A stretch of 64,000 bases of DNA from Halichondria panicea (GCF_963675165.1 NC_087377.1:6155122-6219121); one strand, 5' to 3'; numbered from the stretch's first letter, positions 46,389 through 57,370 are shown. The notes: generated from the letters alone by a model not told the origin. Translations and numbers: made by a program.

Positions 46389-46663
46389 TGTTAGAATAAT
46401 ACTGTACACTTATGACTTAATCAGATTAGTGTTAGTTAGTTTCCATGGTTTGGATGTTTATTAGTCTGTGTACAGTTTCCTGGAGCAAAGCCTCCCTTAG
46501 TTTGTAGACAATAGTTCTTTGTTGTGAAGAGGCCCATACCCTGCATGCATGTTCAGTTCTGTCAGTTGTCCTCGTTCCTTACTATCATTGTTATCTAATT
46601 GTGTTGTGAAGCTAAACTAAACTCAAAGATACACGCGGTGCTTGTTAAACACTCTCATCAACA
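46389..46663 (+). repeat. Ty1/copia 3' LTR
   Basis: Begins TGTTAGAATAATACTG and ends CATCAACA (TG...CA). It is 275 bp. The 5-bp flanks GGTTC (before the 5' LTR) and CATTC (after this one) agree at three of five positions, so the target duplication is degraded or the 5' boundary is off. Confidence 0.88.
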
Positions 46664-47445
46664 CATTCTTCTGGCATCGGATGCGTTTTCGCTTCTGTGT
46701 TGTCTGCATCTAGCCACTCAGGTCCTCGTCTGATTCACTGACAATTCCAATGGTGGAAGTCCTCTCAAAGCAGGATTAGATATTCCTGGGCAGTCTGTTT
46801 TGTACGAAGGGTCCAATAGAGTGCAACTTGTGAATCCGTGAAACACGAAATCTCTAATTGAGATAGGTATTGTGGACCACCTTCACCGAGATCGGCCACC
46901 AAGTCCTTCCATTCCCACTCAAGTTTGTTTTAGCATAGCTTCTGGATGAACTTGACAGCCCAATGGGTCGTAAACCCAATCAGGCTCCGTTTGGTTGGTT
47001 GCAGCCTTGTCGCGAGTTGAGCCAACTCCGAGACGTCAAAAATGAGGCAGCAGAGTACTCCTATCTCTTCGACTCTGGTGAACATCCGAGCCGTAGCCTC
47101 CTCGTCCTTATTCTCTTCAGTGGGTGAACATCCGAGCGTAGCCTCATACGTCTCGTCCAAGGATTCTGCACAGTCAATACGTTCTCTTGAGTTCGTCAGA
47201 AATTTCCTGAGGTTGAATCGAAACATATCCTTAGCTTGGACGTATAGCCGTTTCTGCGCCTGCGACGATGTCGTCAAACTTACGATTGGAGTAGGCGTCG
47301 AACGGTGCCCTCGTTGGATTCCAAGTAACCTCATTGAGTAGAAAGGGGCTTGAGGATACGCCAAACACAACTCTGGCAAATCGGAACTCTGGGTTGTCCT
47401 TGGGGTTGTCCTTGGTGATATCGTCTATCCACAGCTGCTGTAGAT
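46664..47445 (-). pseudogene. BEL/Pao retroelement, reverse transcriptase portion
   Basis: On the minus strand from 47445: LQQLWIDDITKDNP, FRFARVVFGVSSSPFLLN (a BEL/Pao RT block), NLRKFLTNSRERIDCAESLD, FDVSELAQLATRLQPTKRSL, IQKLC, DLVADLGEGGP, ALYWTLRTKQTA and GPEWLDADNTEAKTHPMPEE, reaching exactly the copia LTR edge. This is the RT-to-RNase H part of Pol, with several frame changes. It precedes 42475-42975 in the element's own direction. No LTRs of the Pao element itself were seen. Confidence 0.82.
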
Positions 47446-49186
47446 ATAATATTATATATAAGGGAATTACATTGGCGAAAACCCTAGTGAAGAAGTACTA
47501 CAGCAACTGATCTTTGTTGGAGTTTTGAGCAGTTGCACACACAGTCTCAGTACGCCAGTACGCCAGGCAGTCTGCCCTAAGACCCCAAATGTTGTGACCC
47601 CAAATGTTGTAAGTGCTACAAGTTGCGTCATGAATATATTAATGATGAGAACAGTTTTTCTTTGTTTCTGATAAAAATAAAAGTTTTTAGAGTTGAAATA
47701 TGTAATAACTTTAAAATATGAATTTGGCATGAAGTAGTGTAAAAAGTTCACTGTTCACCAACAAGTTGGTTCAACATATTCAAGGCAAAGGCCATATAAA
47801 TGAATAGTGTTTGCAAAGCAGTTACACCAGTGTTACACCAGTTACACAAACTTTGACAACTTGGCAATAGTTATAGTTAAACAATGGCCTCGAGTGGTAT
47901 ATTTGATTTACACGCGAGACGCAGCCGAGTTGGTTTATCTGATTACTCGAGCATTATACCCATAGTTTAACTGGCTTGTACTATGTTTAGAACTGTACTA
48001 CTATGTTTAGCTACTTCCTGTCATGATGAATATGCACTTTGCATCTTTATAGAAGGCACTTCAAGAAACAAAGAGTGCATCATTCCACAAGCCTACTGTA
48101 CTGACCCAGTGCTCTTTAGTCTGAGGAATTGTGAAGGAACCAGTTGGCAGTCTGGACTGCTCCTGGTCCCATGCAGCAGCAGGTTGTGACAACCAATGTT
48201 GAAAGTTGAAAAAAAGCAACACAAACAAACCAGTATCGTTCACAGAGTTCTGCCTCCCTTTTTGGAACTATTCATCGCTCGAACTTGGCTCGTTTTATGT
48301 TGACCTAAAATCATTAGTAGTCTGTTTTGTATTGAATTCTCTCTATTGATTGAATTGAGTAGTGAGTAGTGAGTGTGTCATTGTTTTAGTGTGTCAATTA
48401 TTTTTGTTGCAAAGGTGGGACAGTTCTAGCTGTAAAGCCATGGTATATGGCAGTTATACACTAGGCCAAAATACCATGGCTGTGGTCAGACAGGTTGTAT
48501 AAGTAGTATAAACCTTTGATCCTGTACAACACTTCATGAATGGCTTCAAGCCGTCTTAGCTTAGCTTACCACATGCATCACATGCGCGCACAATAATTTT
48601 TAGTAGCTCTAGCGTAAGTTGTTCATTTCCATTATTTACAGCAACTAACCTCCGGCCTCGTCCGTACCTGAACCACACCCGAACATAATAATTAGCCTGT
48701 ACTTAAAATTAATATGGTTGAGATGATCATGATGATGAAATGATTCAGCGGGGGGGTTGCTCTAAATTGTTGGTTAGTGTAGTAGGTAGTTCGTAGGTAG
48801 TTCAAAGGTTCATCGGGAGGGACTCTATGAAAAGTAAGTTACATGTAAAATTAACAGCTAGAAAACTAGCTCCCTCCCGATTGAAATGTATACCTACTGC
48901 ACATCCGCATTTAGAGCTATACACACAAAACATTAAAAATTGTGGGCTGATTCAGCGTCCATGATTTTCTTATAATGATGATACCTGAACAAAAGTTGTT
49001 GGTCACTGATTTATGACAAGTGTTAAATTTTCCAACTATAGTAGTCATTTAAACTTTCAAAAACACTTCTTAGCTCTGTGTTCTTTCATGCTTAGCTCTG
49101 TGTTCTTTCTCTTATATGATGCTTCTTGGAGGGCGTTTTTTTCCAACAAACTCTCACAAAATAATAGTAGACTAACTCCACTTAAA
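47446..49186. other. Intergenic, nothing recognised
   Basis: A 15-bp tandem pair (GACCCCAAATGTTGT) lies near 47580. A GGGAGGGACTC / GAACTAGCTCCCTCCC inverted motif lies near 48815-48880. No supported gene. Confidence 0.4.
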
Positions 49187-49276
49187 ATGGCGGCCAGAGC
49201 CAAGGCAGCTTCGATGCGTGATCATGTAATATGTGATAGTTGCACAAGTGCAGCCCACATGGCTCGGCCAATGTGC
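49187..49276 (+). CDS. Possible first exon with zinc-binding CxxC pattern, cut by a retroelement
   Basis: An ATG in good context (AAAATGG) opens MAARAKAASMRDHVICDSCT, followed by SAAHM. It then runs into gypsy integrase sequence. A short Met-start followed by C-x2-C and H recalls B-box or RING-type starts, but too little remains to decide. Confidence 0.25.
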
Positions 49277-50395
49277 TCAGGAGTGAGCTGTGTAACAGCT
49301 CTCCGGACGGACTTGTGGAGAGGTTTAATAGAACACTCAAATCCATGTTGAGAAAAGTTCTAGACGGAGAAAATTCTAGACGGAGAAAAGTCCCACACGT
49401 ACTGTTTGCTTACCGTGAAGTGCCGCAAGCAACACTAGGATTCAGCCCCTTCGAACTCCTGTATGGACGTGACGTCCGAGGATCACTGGACGTGTTAAAA
49501 GAAGAATGGACCCCGAGACCGAAGCTGATGTACGACCGAAGCTGATGTACTCTCATTTGTCATGAAAGTGAAGGGAGTTGGCAAAAGAAGTCGTAGAACA
49601 AAATGCCAAGTTCGCACAGACCAAACAAAAAGAGTACTACGATCGAAAGACAAAGGAAATGGACCTAGAGGCCGGAGACAAAGTTGTTGTAACAACACCA
49701 CGAAGAAGTTTGTCACGAAATTGCAAGGACCTTACATAGTCACCAAACGAGTCGGAAAAGTGAACTTCGAGATCGAGATGCCAGACAAAGGAGGCCGAAA
49801 ACAGATATTCCATGTGAACCACTTGAGTAGATGGAAAGAACGCCATGTCAAGTGAATGAATGCTGTTATAGAAGACGGAGAAGAATATACCTGGACCGAC
49901 GGTGAAGACAAGATTCGTTTCGGAGATCAGTTAACCGAAGATAGAGAGTGAGTGGGCTTCCCCGTTGGTAATTGTGACAACAAAGGATGGAGGTGTACGT
50001 ATCTGTGTGGATTATCGTCAACTCAACCAAGTCACTAAATTTGACGCATATCCGATGCCACGGATCGAGGAATTGCTGGACCAGATTGGAAATACCGAGT
50101 ACATTACAACCCTAGACCTGGCCAAAGGATATTGGCAAGTACCCATGCACCTGGAGGACCAAGACAAGACTGCTTTTACCAGCCCTAGAGGTTTGTATCA
50201 GTTTACAACCATGCCGTTTGGTTTAAGTGGAGCCCCAGCTACTTTTCAGCGCTTGATGGATGACGTGTGAGAGGTACTGAATCGTTTGCCGGAGTTTATC
50301 TTGTGATTCACAAGCACAAGTTGGAAGTCTTATTGGAAGTACAGAAACAGAGTGGGACAAAAAGCTGATGCTCTCTGTAAGGTAAAAATTAATGA
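49277..50395 (+). pseudogene. Ty3/gypsy fragment with integrase upstream of RT (Gmr1-like order)
   Basis: Order on one strand: integrase end (DGLVERFNRTLKSM, about 49304; VPHVLFAYREVPQATLGFSP, about 49391; FELLYGRDVRG); a post-integrase domain (LQGPYIVTKRVGKVNFEIEM, HVNHLSRWKERH, to about 49852); an acidic linker; RT (EWASPLVIVTTKDGG, about 49948; RICVDYRQLNQVTKFDAYPM; TLDLAKGYWQVPM; MPFGLSGAPATFQRLMDDV, to about 50269); and an RNase H end-like NRVGQKADAL near 50350. Typical gypsy Pol has RT-RNase H-integrase. The reverse order with integrase first is known for the Gmr1 group. RT lacks the palm YxDD block, and duplications at 49360 and 49517-49550 break frames. Two unrelated fragments lying side by side is the alternative. 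Confidence 0.75.
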
Positions 50396-50435
50396 TCTCA
50401 TTATATGGACATTATAGTTGATATTGCATTTCTAG

Positions 50436-50903
50436 AAAGACGAGAGAGAGCACCTGAAAGGCAACGTAGTGTACAAGAGAGTCCTGTTAAACACATGGTA
50501 AAAGCACTAAGACAGGTATGTCCTCACTTTCAATTATCGGTACACGGTGCATGCATTCCTTATATTTTTGTAGTAGAGGAAAACGCTCCATCTACTCTCA
50601 GCCACAAAGCAGTAAATTCTTTGTTTCACTACACTTTTTAATGTATAGATGTATGGACGTACTTATATGTATATATTTGAGATGTATAAATTATTGACAA
50701 GCATGCAGGGAAGGAAGAGGTGCAACGAATGCTCTGAGTGCAAAAAAGAGGATTGTGGTTCATGTCATACATGCAAAGATATGCTTAAATTTGGGGGCAG
50801 TGGACGCAAAAAACAATGCTGTCAATATAGAAATAAACATCTTGATCCTTACAGCAAATGTCCTTGGTTTGACACTCAAACGATCGGGTATTCAGACTTG
50901 TAA
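50436..50903 (+). CDS. CXXC zinc-finger protein fragment, two exons
   Basis: Exon 50436-50515 (AG before, GTATGT after) reads [20 protein letters not shown] and VKALRQ. It splices in phase 0 across 50516-50708 to exon 50709-50903, which reads [19 protein letters not shown] and [19 protein letters not shown]. This matches the CXXC domain (C-x2-C-x2-C-x4-C-x2-C-x2-C, KFGG, KKQ-C) that binds unmethylated CpG DNA in DNMT1, KDM2, MLL and related proteins. The eighth cysteine position is lysine (QYRNK), so zinc binding may be impaired. A stop follows at 50901-50903, though splicing on is possible. The 5' end is not found. It lies directly before an OTU domain. Confidence 0.7.
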
Positions 50904-50965
50904 CCAAGACGTCAAGGTGGTTTGGATCTGCATTACTTAATAATTATTAATGAAATAATCACACA

Positions 50966-51305
50966 GATAAACACAAGTGTGAACATGAAGAATTCCACAT
51001 CATTTTTAATGTATCATGGACGGAAGATTGACCAAGTATTAGGGGATGGGAACTGTTTGTTTCGAGTGCTTGCTAAACAGATAACAGGTGATCCAGACAA
51101 ACATGGCATACTAAGAGACAAGCTATGTGAATTTATCACTGTAAACAGTGAGCTTCTAGAGGGGTGGGTCACAGCAGGGGTAACTCTTGAAGAACACCTG
51201 GCCTCTGTCACTAAGCCCAACACTTGGGGAACACAGCTGGAACTTAAAGCAGCAGCAACGCTTGATATATATGTTGCCACGAATTCTCTGCTAACCAGAC
51301 AATGA
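50966..51305 (+). CDS. OTU-type cysteine protease domain, C-terminally truncated
   Basis: The frame open from 50922, with Met at 50985, reads YHGRKIDQVLGDGNCLFRVL, then LRDKLCEFITVN, VTLEEHLASV and WGTQLELKAAATLDIYVA, ending TNSLLTRQ and TGA. DGNCLFR carries the catalytic Asp and Cys of the OTU family, which cleaves ubiquitin. The WGT-x-xEL-x-A block is also typical. The downstream catalytic His region is lost after the stop, so it is probably inactive or continued in another exon. It may be joined by splicing to the preceding CXXC exons. A CXXC plus OTU arrangement would suggest a chromatin-linked or transposon-encoded protein. Confidence 0.7.
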
Positions 51306-51732
51306 TATCTCCACTCAAACCCGTCAGTTCGTGTTGTTTTCTAGATAAAGAGTGGCTCATTCATTTCTAGAGATATGTCACCAAAATGGATGCCATTATG
51401 ATTGCATAAAATAAATTCAATCCAATGTGGCAAAAACATAACCATCTTACCCCCTCCTCTGAAGCTAGGAGAGAGTGCAAACATCACTATTTTATGAACG
51501 GATTTTCTTTTATTTACCTGTAGACTATCATCATTTCTCTGTTCCCAAGTAGTACTAGTCACAGTATACAGTATACAGTATACATATACATGATAATGTA
51601 CAGACTGAATAGTGAATGTAGATATCCGAGTATATTAATGACGCAAGAGTGTTATTTACAAAAGTCAGGTGCTTCACACGTGAACAAGCTTCCTGTACTT
51701 CACATCGAGTGAACAAACCCAATCCCAATTAA

Positions 51733-51836
51733 ATACTGCGAGTGAAAGTCTGAGATTGCACACATGATCTAAACGTTGCATTTTTGTGCTTAAATTATGT
51801 CAATTTGTTACTACATGTATGTGCGCCCTTATATAA
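51733..51836 (-). repeat. Dispersed repeat (pair with 37960-38062)
   Basis: The reverse complement matches 37960-38062 over about 100 bp (TGATCTAAACGTTGCATTTT). No terminal repeats. Confidence 0.7.
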
Positions 51837-51889
51837 TTAAAGTACATGCTGACCAAACTACTGCTCAAAACAATAAATCCGTGGGATGC

Positions 51890-52345
51890 CATCGAATGAA
51901 GGATTCCAAAACACGATACATGTTCTTAAAACTATTAACTCACTGTCATTACTTACTTTGATAACAATGGGAGTCTGTTCATCGTCCATGCACCTGCACC
52001 TTGCTCACTGAAATCCTGGTACCAATGTACTCATAGTACAGTATATAGAGCTGTGCAGCGGCATTCAACATCATCCACCTCCATAATTATGTTGACCTGT
52101 TGTGCCCAATGCCTGAATTCGAGGGGTGTGGTGTGGTTTAATTAACTTCCGTTCCTGACATCGAGTGAACAAAGCCAATCTATCAAGTTTTGCTGCTCTA
52201 ATCTTTAGCTCAGCTTAGTTTAAGTGTTTACTAGGCAGCACCTAACAGCTAACAGTAGGATCAATGAAAAGTAGTAAGCTGAAAAAGTACTTTATTTAGA
52301 AAATCTCACCTTTAGCTTTTAGGCGCTTACTGAACACATTGTATT
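51890..52345 (+). repeat. Dispersed repeat family I, copy 1, ending in a family C fragment
   Basis: Shares with 56890-57370, in the same order, blocks such as GGGATGCCATC, AACAATGGGAG, CACCTGCACCT, TCCTGGTACCAA and TTCCGTTCCTGACATCGAGT. Both copies end next to a fragment of the foldback element (here 52190-52345, matching part of 15257-15745 in reverse). This looks like an old segmental copy. Confidence 0.65.
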
Positions 52346-53548
52346 CTCCATTACCGACAAACCGCAAATTAATAAATAATGGTAAAAGCAATAATGGTAA
52401 AAGCAAACGTATACACATAATAATAAAATACCTGTTTCTTTCTTTCATTTTACTGATAACTGGCTACGGATTCTGAAAGTCCTTGATGCAGCAGAGCAGA
52501 TAGGTAGAGCTTCTTGTTTACTTGAGCTAATCATCGTCACCAACATATGAGTTGCAGCATTACGAGTGTGCCTCGAGACTCTTTGAAAAAAGGGACAGAC
52601 ATTTCGATTGCAAAGCAGAGTGCCAAATTGGCTTCAACAGTGCACCCAGTGAAATCACTTCACTTTAACGTACGCCTCAACCTACCCAGCTCATCAACAT
52701 ATCTTTGTCGCTTGTTTTTCTTTGTCGCTTGTTTTTTTACCTGACGACAATTTCTTTTCAAATCGGTTTTGAGACGAGCTTCCTAAGAGCTACAAATAAA
52801 ATATCGTTATTTACATTATAAGCAGCGTATGTGCCTGAGATACATCCTGTGAGTGGCCACAAACGGGAACTCATGTACTAAAGGTACATGTAGCACAAAA
52901 AATTATGTGGTTGCACAATTCTAATTAAAGCTTGTCTACTTTATCAGAGATTTGCAACTGCCACTCGCAAAGGGGGACCTGAAGAGCTTCAAAACGAAAG
53001 ATTTGAAGAGGCACTAGACTCGGGGCTCGCCCTCACTGGACAGAGAAAACAGGGAGGCTGTTGAAAAACTACACGTTTGAGGCTAACTTCGTGTTGAATT
53101 TGAATTGGAGGAGATCATCAGGTTTTCTCAGTTGAAACGGTGTCGCTACAATTATGACATGCTAAACTTTTTGCTTCTTTAGCACAATGGAAGTAAACCG
53201 GTTAGTTTTCTAAGTACTGACTGTATATCATTATAAACGTACGTATTCTCCATGTCTGTTGAGTGTTTTTTCAGTGTCTTAAGGAGCATGGTAGGAGACC
53301 ATTTCACTGGCGTAAAGTCTGCAATGAATTCACAAAAAGATTTTTCATTATTACACATCCTAGGGGAAAGACAGTAAAATCCCAGGACTGGAAAATTAGC
53401 CGCTGGAAGAGCTCATTGCCTTCATGGCTCAATTAGACGAACATTTCATCTATTCCAACGGAGCAGATTTACTAACTGCTGACCCTATTATTATAATTTT
53501 GTTCAAGAAAAATAATTGCACTTGTGGTGATTGAAGTTGAATAATTAA
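52346..53548. other. Intergenic with coding-like scraps
   Basis: Near 52950-53040 a frame reads RKGGPEELQNERFEEALDSG and near 53390-53460 LEELIAFMAQLDEHFIYSN. Both are short and unconnected. They may be exons of an unknown gene or a decayed element. Confidence 0.3.
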
Positions 53549-53552
53549 TTAA

Positions 53553-53913
53553 CCCTTTCCCCGTTTTAATTAAAAAAAGAAAATACAAAATAAATACAGT
53601 TTTTCTTTAAAAATTCATATATCATGAACCATACCTTGTAAATATTTCCTACAGGTAGAGCAGACCCCAGAGGTATCTTGACACCATCATCGTCTTGACA
53701 CCATCATCGTTACCTAGCAACTGACCACCCCCCCTAATTAGCGATTGTTTACAAACAATATTGTATGAAAAGTGACTTGACACTAAATAAGTGTTTTCAA
53801 TGTTCTCACGGAGACATTGTTCTCAAGCAGGATCAGCAGAAACTTGTCTGTGAGGTCACATCGGCAGACGCCATTTTCCCGGGAAATGTTTTCTTCACCT
53901 ACACACAAGTTCA
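53553..53913 (+). repeat. piggyBac-like MITE family B, 5' half, truncated
   Basis: Starts CCCTTTCCCCG after TTAA (53549-53552) and follows the intact copy through CATTTTCCCGGGAAATG. It breaks off at about 53913, where gypsy sequence begins. An exact 17-bp tandem pair lies at 53677-53710. Confidence 0.8.
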
Positions 53914-55600
53914 GGTACTCCATAACGGAACTGGAGACATTAGCTGTCGTGTGGGCGGTTAATCATTTCAGAGTCTACCTCTATGGCCATGATGTCATCG
54001 TCTATAGTCAGCTGTCAAAGCCGTGCATGCAAGGTGGTGGCTGAAGGAGCGGACTCACATACAGTGCCAATGCACTATCCCGCAACCCTCAACCCTCATG
54101 GACAAGTACCCCAAGGGGCGGAGGTTGAACAAGTCCAGGTAGCTTCTGTGCAAAGTGAAGACCTGACCCTCAGTGAAATGCTGCAGTTGAACCCCGTTCC
54201 CAACCCTTTTCAGTTGGACTTTGGTGCTGAACAGCACAAAGATCCGGAGTTATGTTTTATGTTTGACTTATTAATTAACGACAAACTACCCGCCAATGAA
54301 CAGAAAGCGCGAAAGCTCGCGGCGCAGATGTGCCGTGCCTGAGCATCTACGCCAGCAAATTATGACTGAGAGCCACAGTAGCCCTATGGCTGGACACTTC
54401 TCCGGTGAGAAGTTATACAAGTCTTTAGTCCAACATTGGTGGTGGCCAGGTATGTACAAAGACGTGATTCTGTTCTGTAAATCCTGTGTAATGGTGAATA
54501 GTACGGGGCGCGTTAACCCTTCACCCCATACCTGTCGAGAGACCTTTTCAGATATTTGGCGTCGATATAATGGATTTGCCTATCACCAAATCGGGAAACA
54601 AACATGTGGTTGTGTTCCAGCTAAGTGGCCCCTGGTGTACCCCGTTCGAGATCAAAAGGCAATAACAATTGCTAAGCTGTTAGTGGAAGAGGTAATCCCG
54701 GTGTCTGATCGAGGCACTAATTTGTTGTCTCACTTGATGATGGATCTATGCAAGATGATGGGCATTCGGAAGATCAATACAACCGCATATCATCCAAAAT
54801 ATCATCCAAAATGTGATGGAATGGTGGAGAGATTTAACAGTCTCAAGATGGTCCTCAGGAAGCATGCCGCAGTATGCAGTATTTGGAGAACAATGGGACA
54901 CCTATCTCTATGGAGTACTGTACGCTTATAGAAACGTGCCGCACGAGTCAACGAACGAGAAGCCGTCGTTCCTACTATATGGAGTCGACTGTAGGTCCCC
55001 AACAGAAGCAGCACTACTGCCACCAAGCGAAGTGGAGATCAGGGACCTTGATGTTGCTAGTGGTACAGACGCTACGAGCTCAAGGACGTTACAAGTTCTA
55101 CTATGACCGGAAGGCACACAGCCAGACGGCATTTGTGAGATTTCCCCAGGACGAGACCGGTAAACGAAGAAAACTGTCACGTCCCTGGCATGGCCCCTAC
55201 CGCGTCACTGATCTACCTGAACCAGATGTGTGCTTGACAAGCATAAATTATAGTCAAGCATATATTACCCTGAAAAGTGCACATGTCTAGAGTGAAACAG
55301 TGCCCCCCCCTAATCTGCCTGCTGGGTTTTACTGGTATGGAGGCAACAAGAAAAGCCTAGGTCATACTCCCAGTTGGGTTGCGGAATTACTGATTGATGA
55401 CCATGCCCTGCCCGAGGAGGAGGCTACAGGAGATGATGTTGAACGAGGTGGAGACTCAGACGATGATGTGGCTGAGACCAGACCAGACGTGGCTGTGACC
55501 AGACCAGAAGTAACCGAGACCACGGAGAGAACCCACAAGCGATACCCGTTAAGAGGAAGACCCGATAGACTTGGGTTTGCTCGAGACGAGCAAGTCTAAG
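53912..55600 (+). pseudogene. Ty3/gypsy 3' half: RNase H, integrase, C-terminal tail
   Basis: Begins inside RNase H (RYSITELETLAVVWAVNHFR, then YLYGHDVIVYS). The HHCC zinc-binding domain of integrase follows (ESHSSPMAGHFSGEKLYKSL, WWWPGMYKDV, FCKSC, about 54360-54495). Then come core blocks VYPVRDQKA, VSDRGTNLL (catalytic Asp, about 54697), GIRKINTTAYHPK and DGMVERFNSLK, then LYGVLYAYRNVPHEST, a YYDRKAH block and LSRPWHGPYRVTDL (about 55172). The last 99-codon frame (55300-55599) is acidic, then basic. Order is the usual RNase H to integrase. RT, protease and gag are missing on the left, where the MITE fragment abuts. A 12-bp tandem duplication lies near 54790. Confidence 0.82.
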
Positions 55601-55612
55601 GGAGGGGGTGTG
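55599..55612 (+). other. Polypurine tract and start of gypsy 3' LTR
   Basis: AAGGGAGGGGGTG directly after the pol stop codon is a typical plus-strand priming tract. The following TGTAACTGGAC would be the LTR start. The LTR end is not clear without a second copy. Confidence 0.6.
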
Positions 55613-55744
55613 TAACTGGACTGATATGATGTATGCATGTGCTCACATGATGTGATTAAGTTCTATATTGAATGAACAGTGTTACATAAGCAAGGATCAG
55701 AAGCCGCCATGTACCATTCACTTATTATACATAATTATGTCATG

Positions 55745-55835
55745 TCATACCAAAATTATAGTCAAACACCATAATTAGTCATACCAAAATTATAGTCAAA
55801 CACCATAATTAGTCATACCATAATTATAATAATTA
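55745..55835. repeat. Tandem repeat, 34-bp unit
   Basis: Two and a half copies of a unit containing CATACCAAAATTATAGTCAA and CACCATAATTAGT. Confidence 0.85.
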
Positions 55836-56114
55836 TTATGTAAGCATCACGGATTTATTTCGTCATCTAGCCCTTGCTGGGAGAGATGCATCATGCATTT
55901 CGAACAGTGCAGGAGAAGTACAATGTCAAGAGTGTGCCGAGATAGTCGTGGTTCATGTTTCTCCGTGGCTTGGATACCTTAATAGGATGGAACTCAAGCG
56001 ACTGGACAGTATTGATAAGGCGAGACTAGACTAACAAACTCAACTGTGCTTGATCGGACAATGGACAGGACAATGGACAATGTATTCTAATTCTATGTTG
56101 CCAAAGAAACGCAA

Positions 56115-56315
56115 GTGTCGGGACCAGAGAAACAATTCCCGAGACCATCCCTGCAGTACCTAGATGAACTTGCTATTAACCGATTGACCGATTGTTGTCA
56201 TCTTCGTGAAAATATAGGACTTGTGGAATATATGCTAAGTGCAATAGAAGAGTGTGGAGGCAATAAAATTGCCAGTGAATGGGAATACTTTATACCTACA
56301 AGCACAACGTATTAA
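56115..56315 (+). CDS. Hypothetical short ORF or 3' exon
   Basis: 66 codons reading PSLQYLDELAINRLTDCCHL and LVEYMLSAIEECGGNKIASE. Helical and mildly coding-like in composition. No domain recognised. It could be a terminal exon. Confidence 0.3.
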   Translation: MSGPEKQFPRPSLQYLDELAINRLTDCCHLRENIGLVEYMLSAIEECGGNKIASEWEYFIPTSTTY

Positions 56316-56323
56316 ATTAAAAC

Positions 56324-56730
56324 TCACAAAATCGCTGAAATGAGCCTTGAAGTGAGGTTCAGATAGGTTTTCTTTCTTGCAGAGAAACGTGCTTGAGGCT
56401 GAAGAATCAATCCATCAGTTTTTGGTAGAATTGCACGAAACTCTGTGATGAGGGTGTCAAGCTTAGTAGCCAATTGATCAAGCCGATCTGGATCAGTGCA
56501 GTTGTAGGTGAGTGTTTGTAACACTTTCAAGCTTGTTCTAGCGTGCTCACCACTTTGCTTTAGTGAGGTCATGTATTGCATGTATAATTATGCATGGTAA
56601 CTGTATTAATAAATCGGGACCATTATTAATATTTTGTTGTTGTCTCCACTTCCTCCCCGCTTACGAGAACTTTCTTTAAAGCTGCCATTTTTGTTGCCTT
56701 TGTTTCTTTCATTTTCCTAGGTCCAAGTAA
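56324..56730 (-). CDS. Hypothetical minus-strand exon(s), helical
   Basis: On the minus strand a first piece near 56725-56660 reads KMKETKATKMAALKKVLVSG. A second frame (56581-56324) reads SGEHARTSLKVLQTLTYNC, DPDRLDQLATKLDTLITEFR and ILPKTDGLILQP. The second part looks strongly coding, with heptad-like hydrophobic spacing. No family recognised. Confidence 0.35.
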
Positions 56731-56889
56731 ATGGGTGCTGGGTTCAGAAACAGCAAAAGATGGGAAGAGCATCACCTCGTGTACATGTATGTGTGCTGGA
56801 CAGCCCACTTTGCGTGTACGTGTTCCACTAGATGTTATTCATCCCTTGAAGTACTGCTGACCACACTGGCAGTGCTGTTTTCGAATTCT

Positions 56890-57370
56890 TGAAACAATAA
56901 ATGGGATGCCATCAAATGATATATTGTGACCTTCAATTGAATGATTCCAATACACCCTTGCCTACGTGTATAATAATTACAATAATTATTATTTTTGATT
57001 AACAATGTTATTATGATGTACGTGTACCCCTTGACTGTTCGCTGACTTCATTACTTACTTTCTTTGGTAACAATGGGAGATTTGTTTCCATCGTCCACCT
57101 GCACCTGTTTGGAGAGCTTGCTCACTGACGTCCTGGTACCAAATGTACTTACAGTAGACCTGCTGTGTAGCTCTAAGAGGCTTTCAGCGTCATCAATTCG
57201 CGCGCATTTCGCGGGATGTGTTGTGGTTAATTGTTGTGGTTAAATTAACTTCCGTTCCTGACATCGAGTGAACAAAGCCAATCCCATAGTAAAAATCGTG
57301 GGCAGAGCTACAATAATTGCGGGTCCCATTCCTCAGTTTATTAATAAAATTATTGCTGATTCAGTAGCCT
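56890..57370 (+). repeat. Dispersed repeat family I, copy 2, ending in a family C fragment
   Basis: Parallel to 51890-52345 (see shared blocks there). Its right end (57290-57370) carries TAAAAATCGTGGGC and TTATTGCTGATTCAG from the foldback element. Confidence 0.65.

Noticed and set aside
42475-55610. Endogenous retrovirus with an envelope gene
   Set aside because: The retroelement pieces are copia, BEL/Pao and gypsy Pol/Gag. No envelope-like frame with signal peptide and membrane segment follows any of them.
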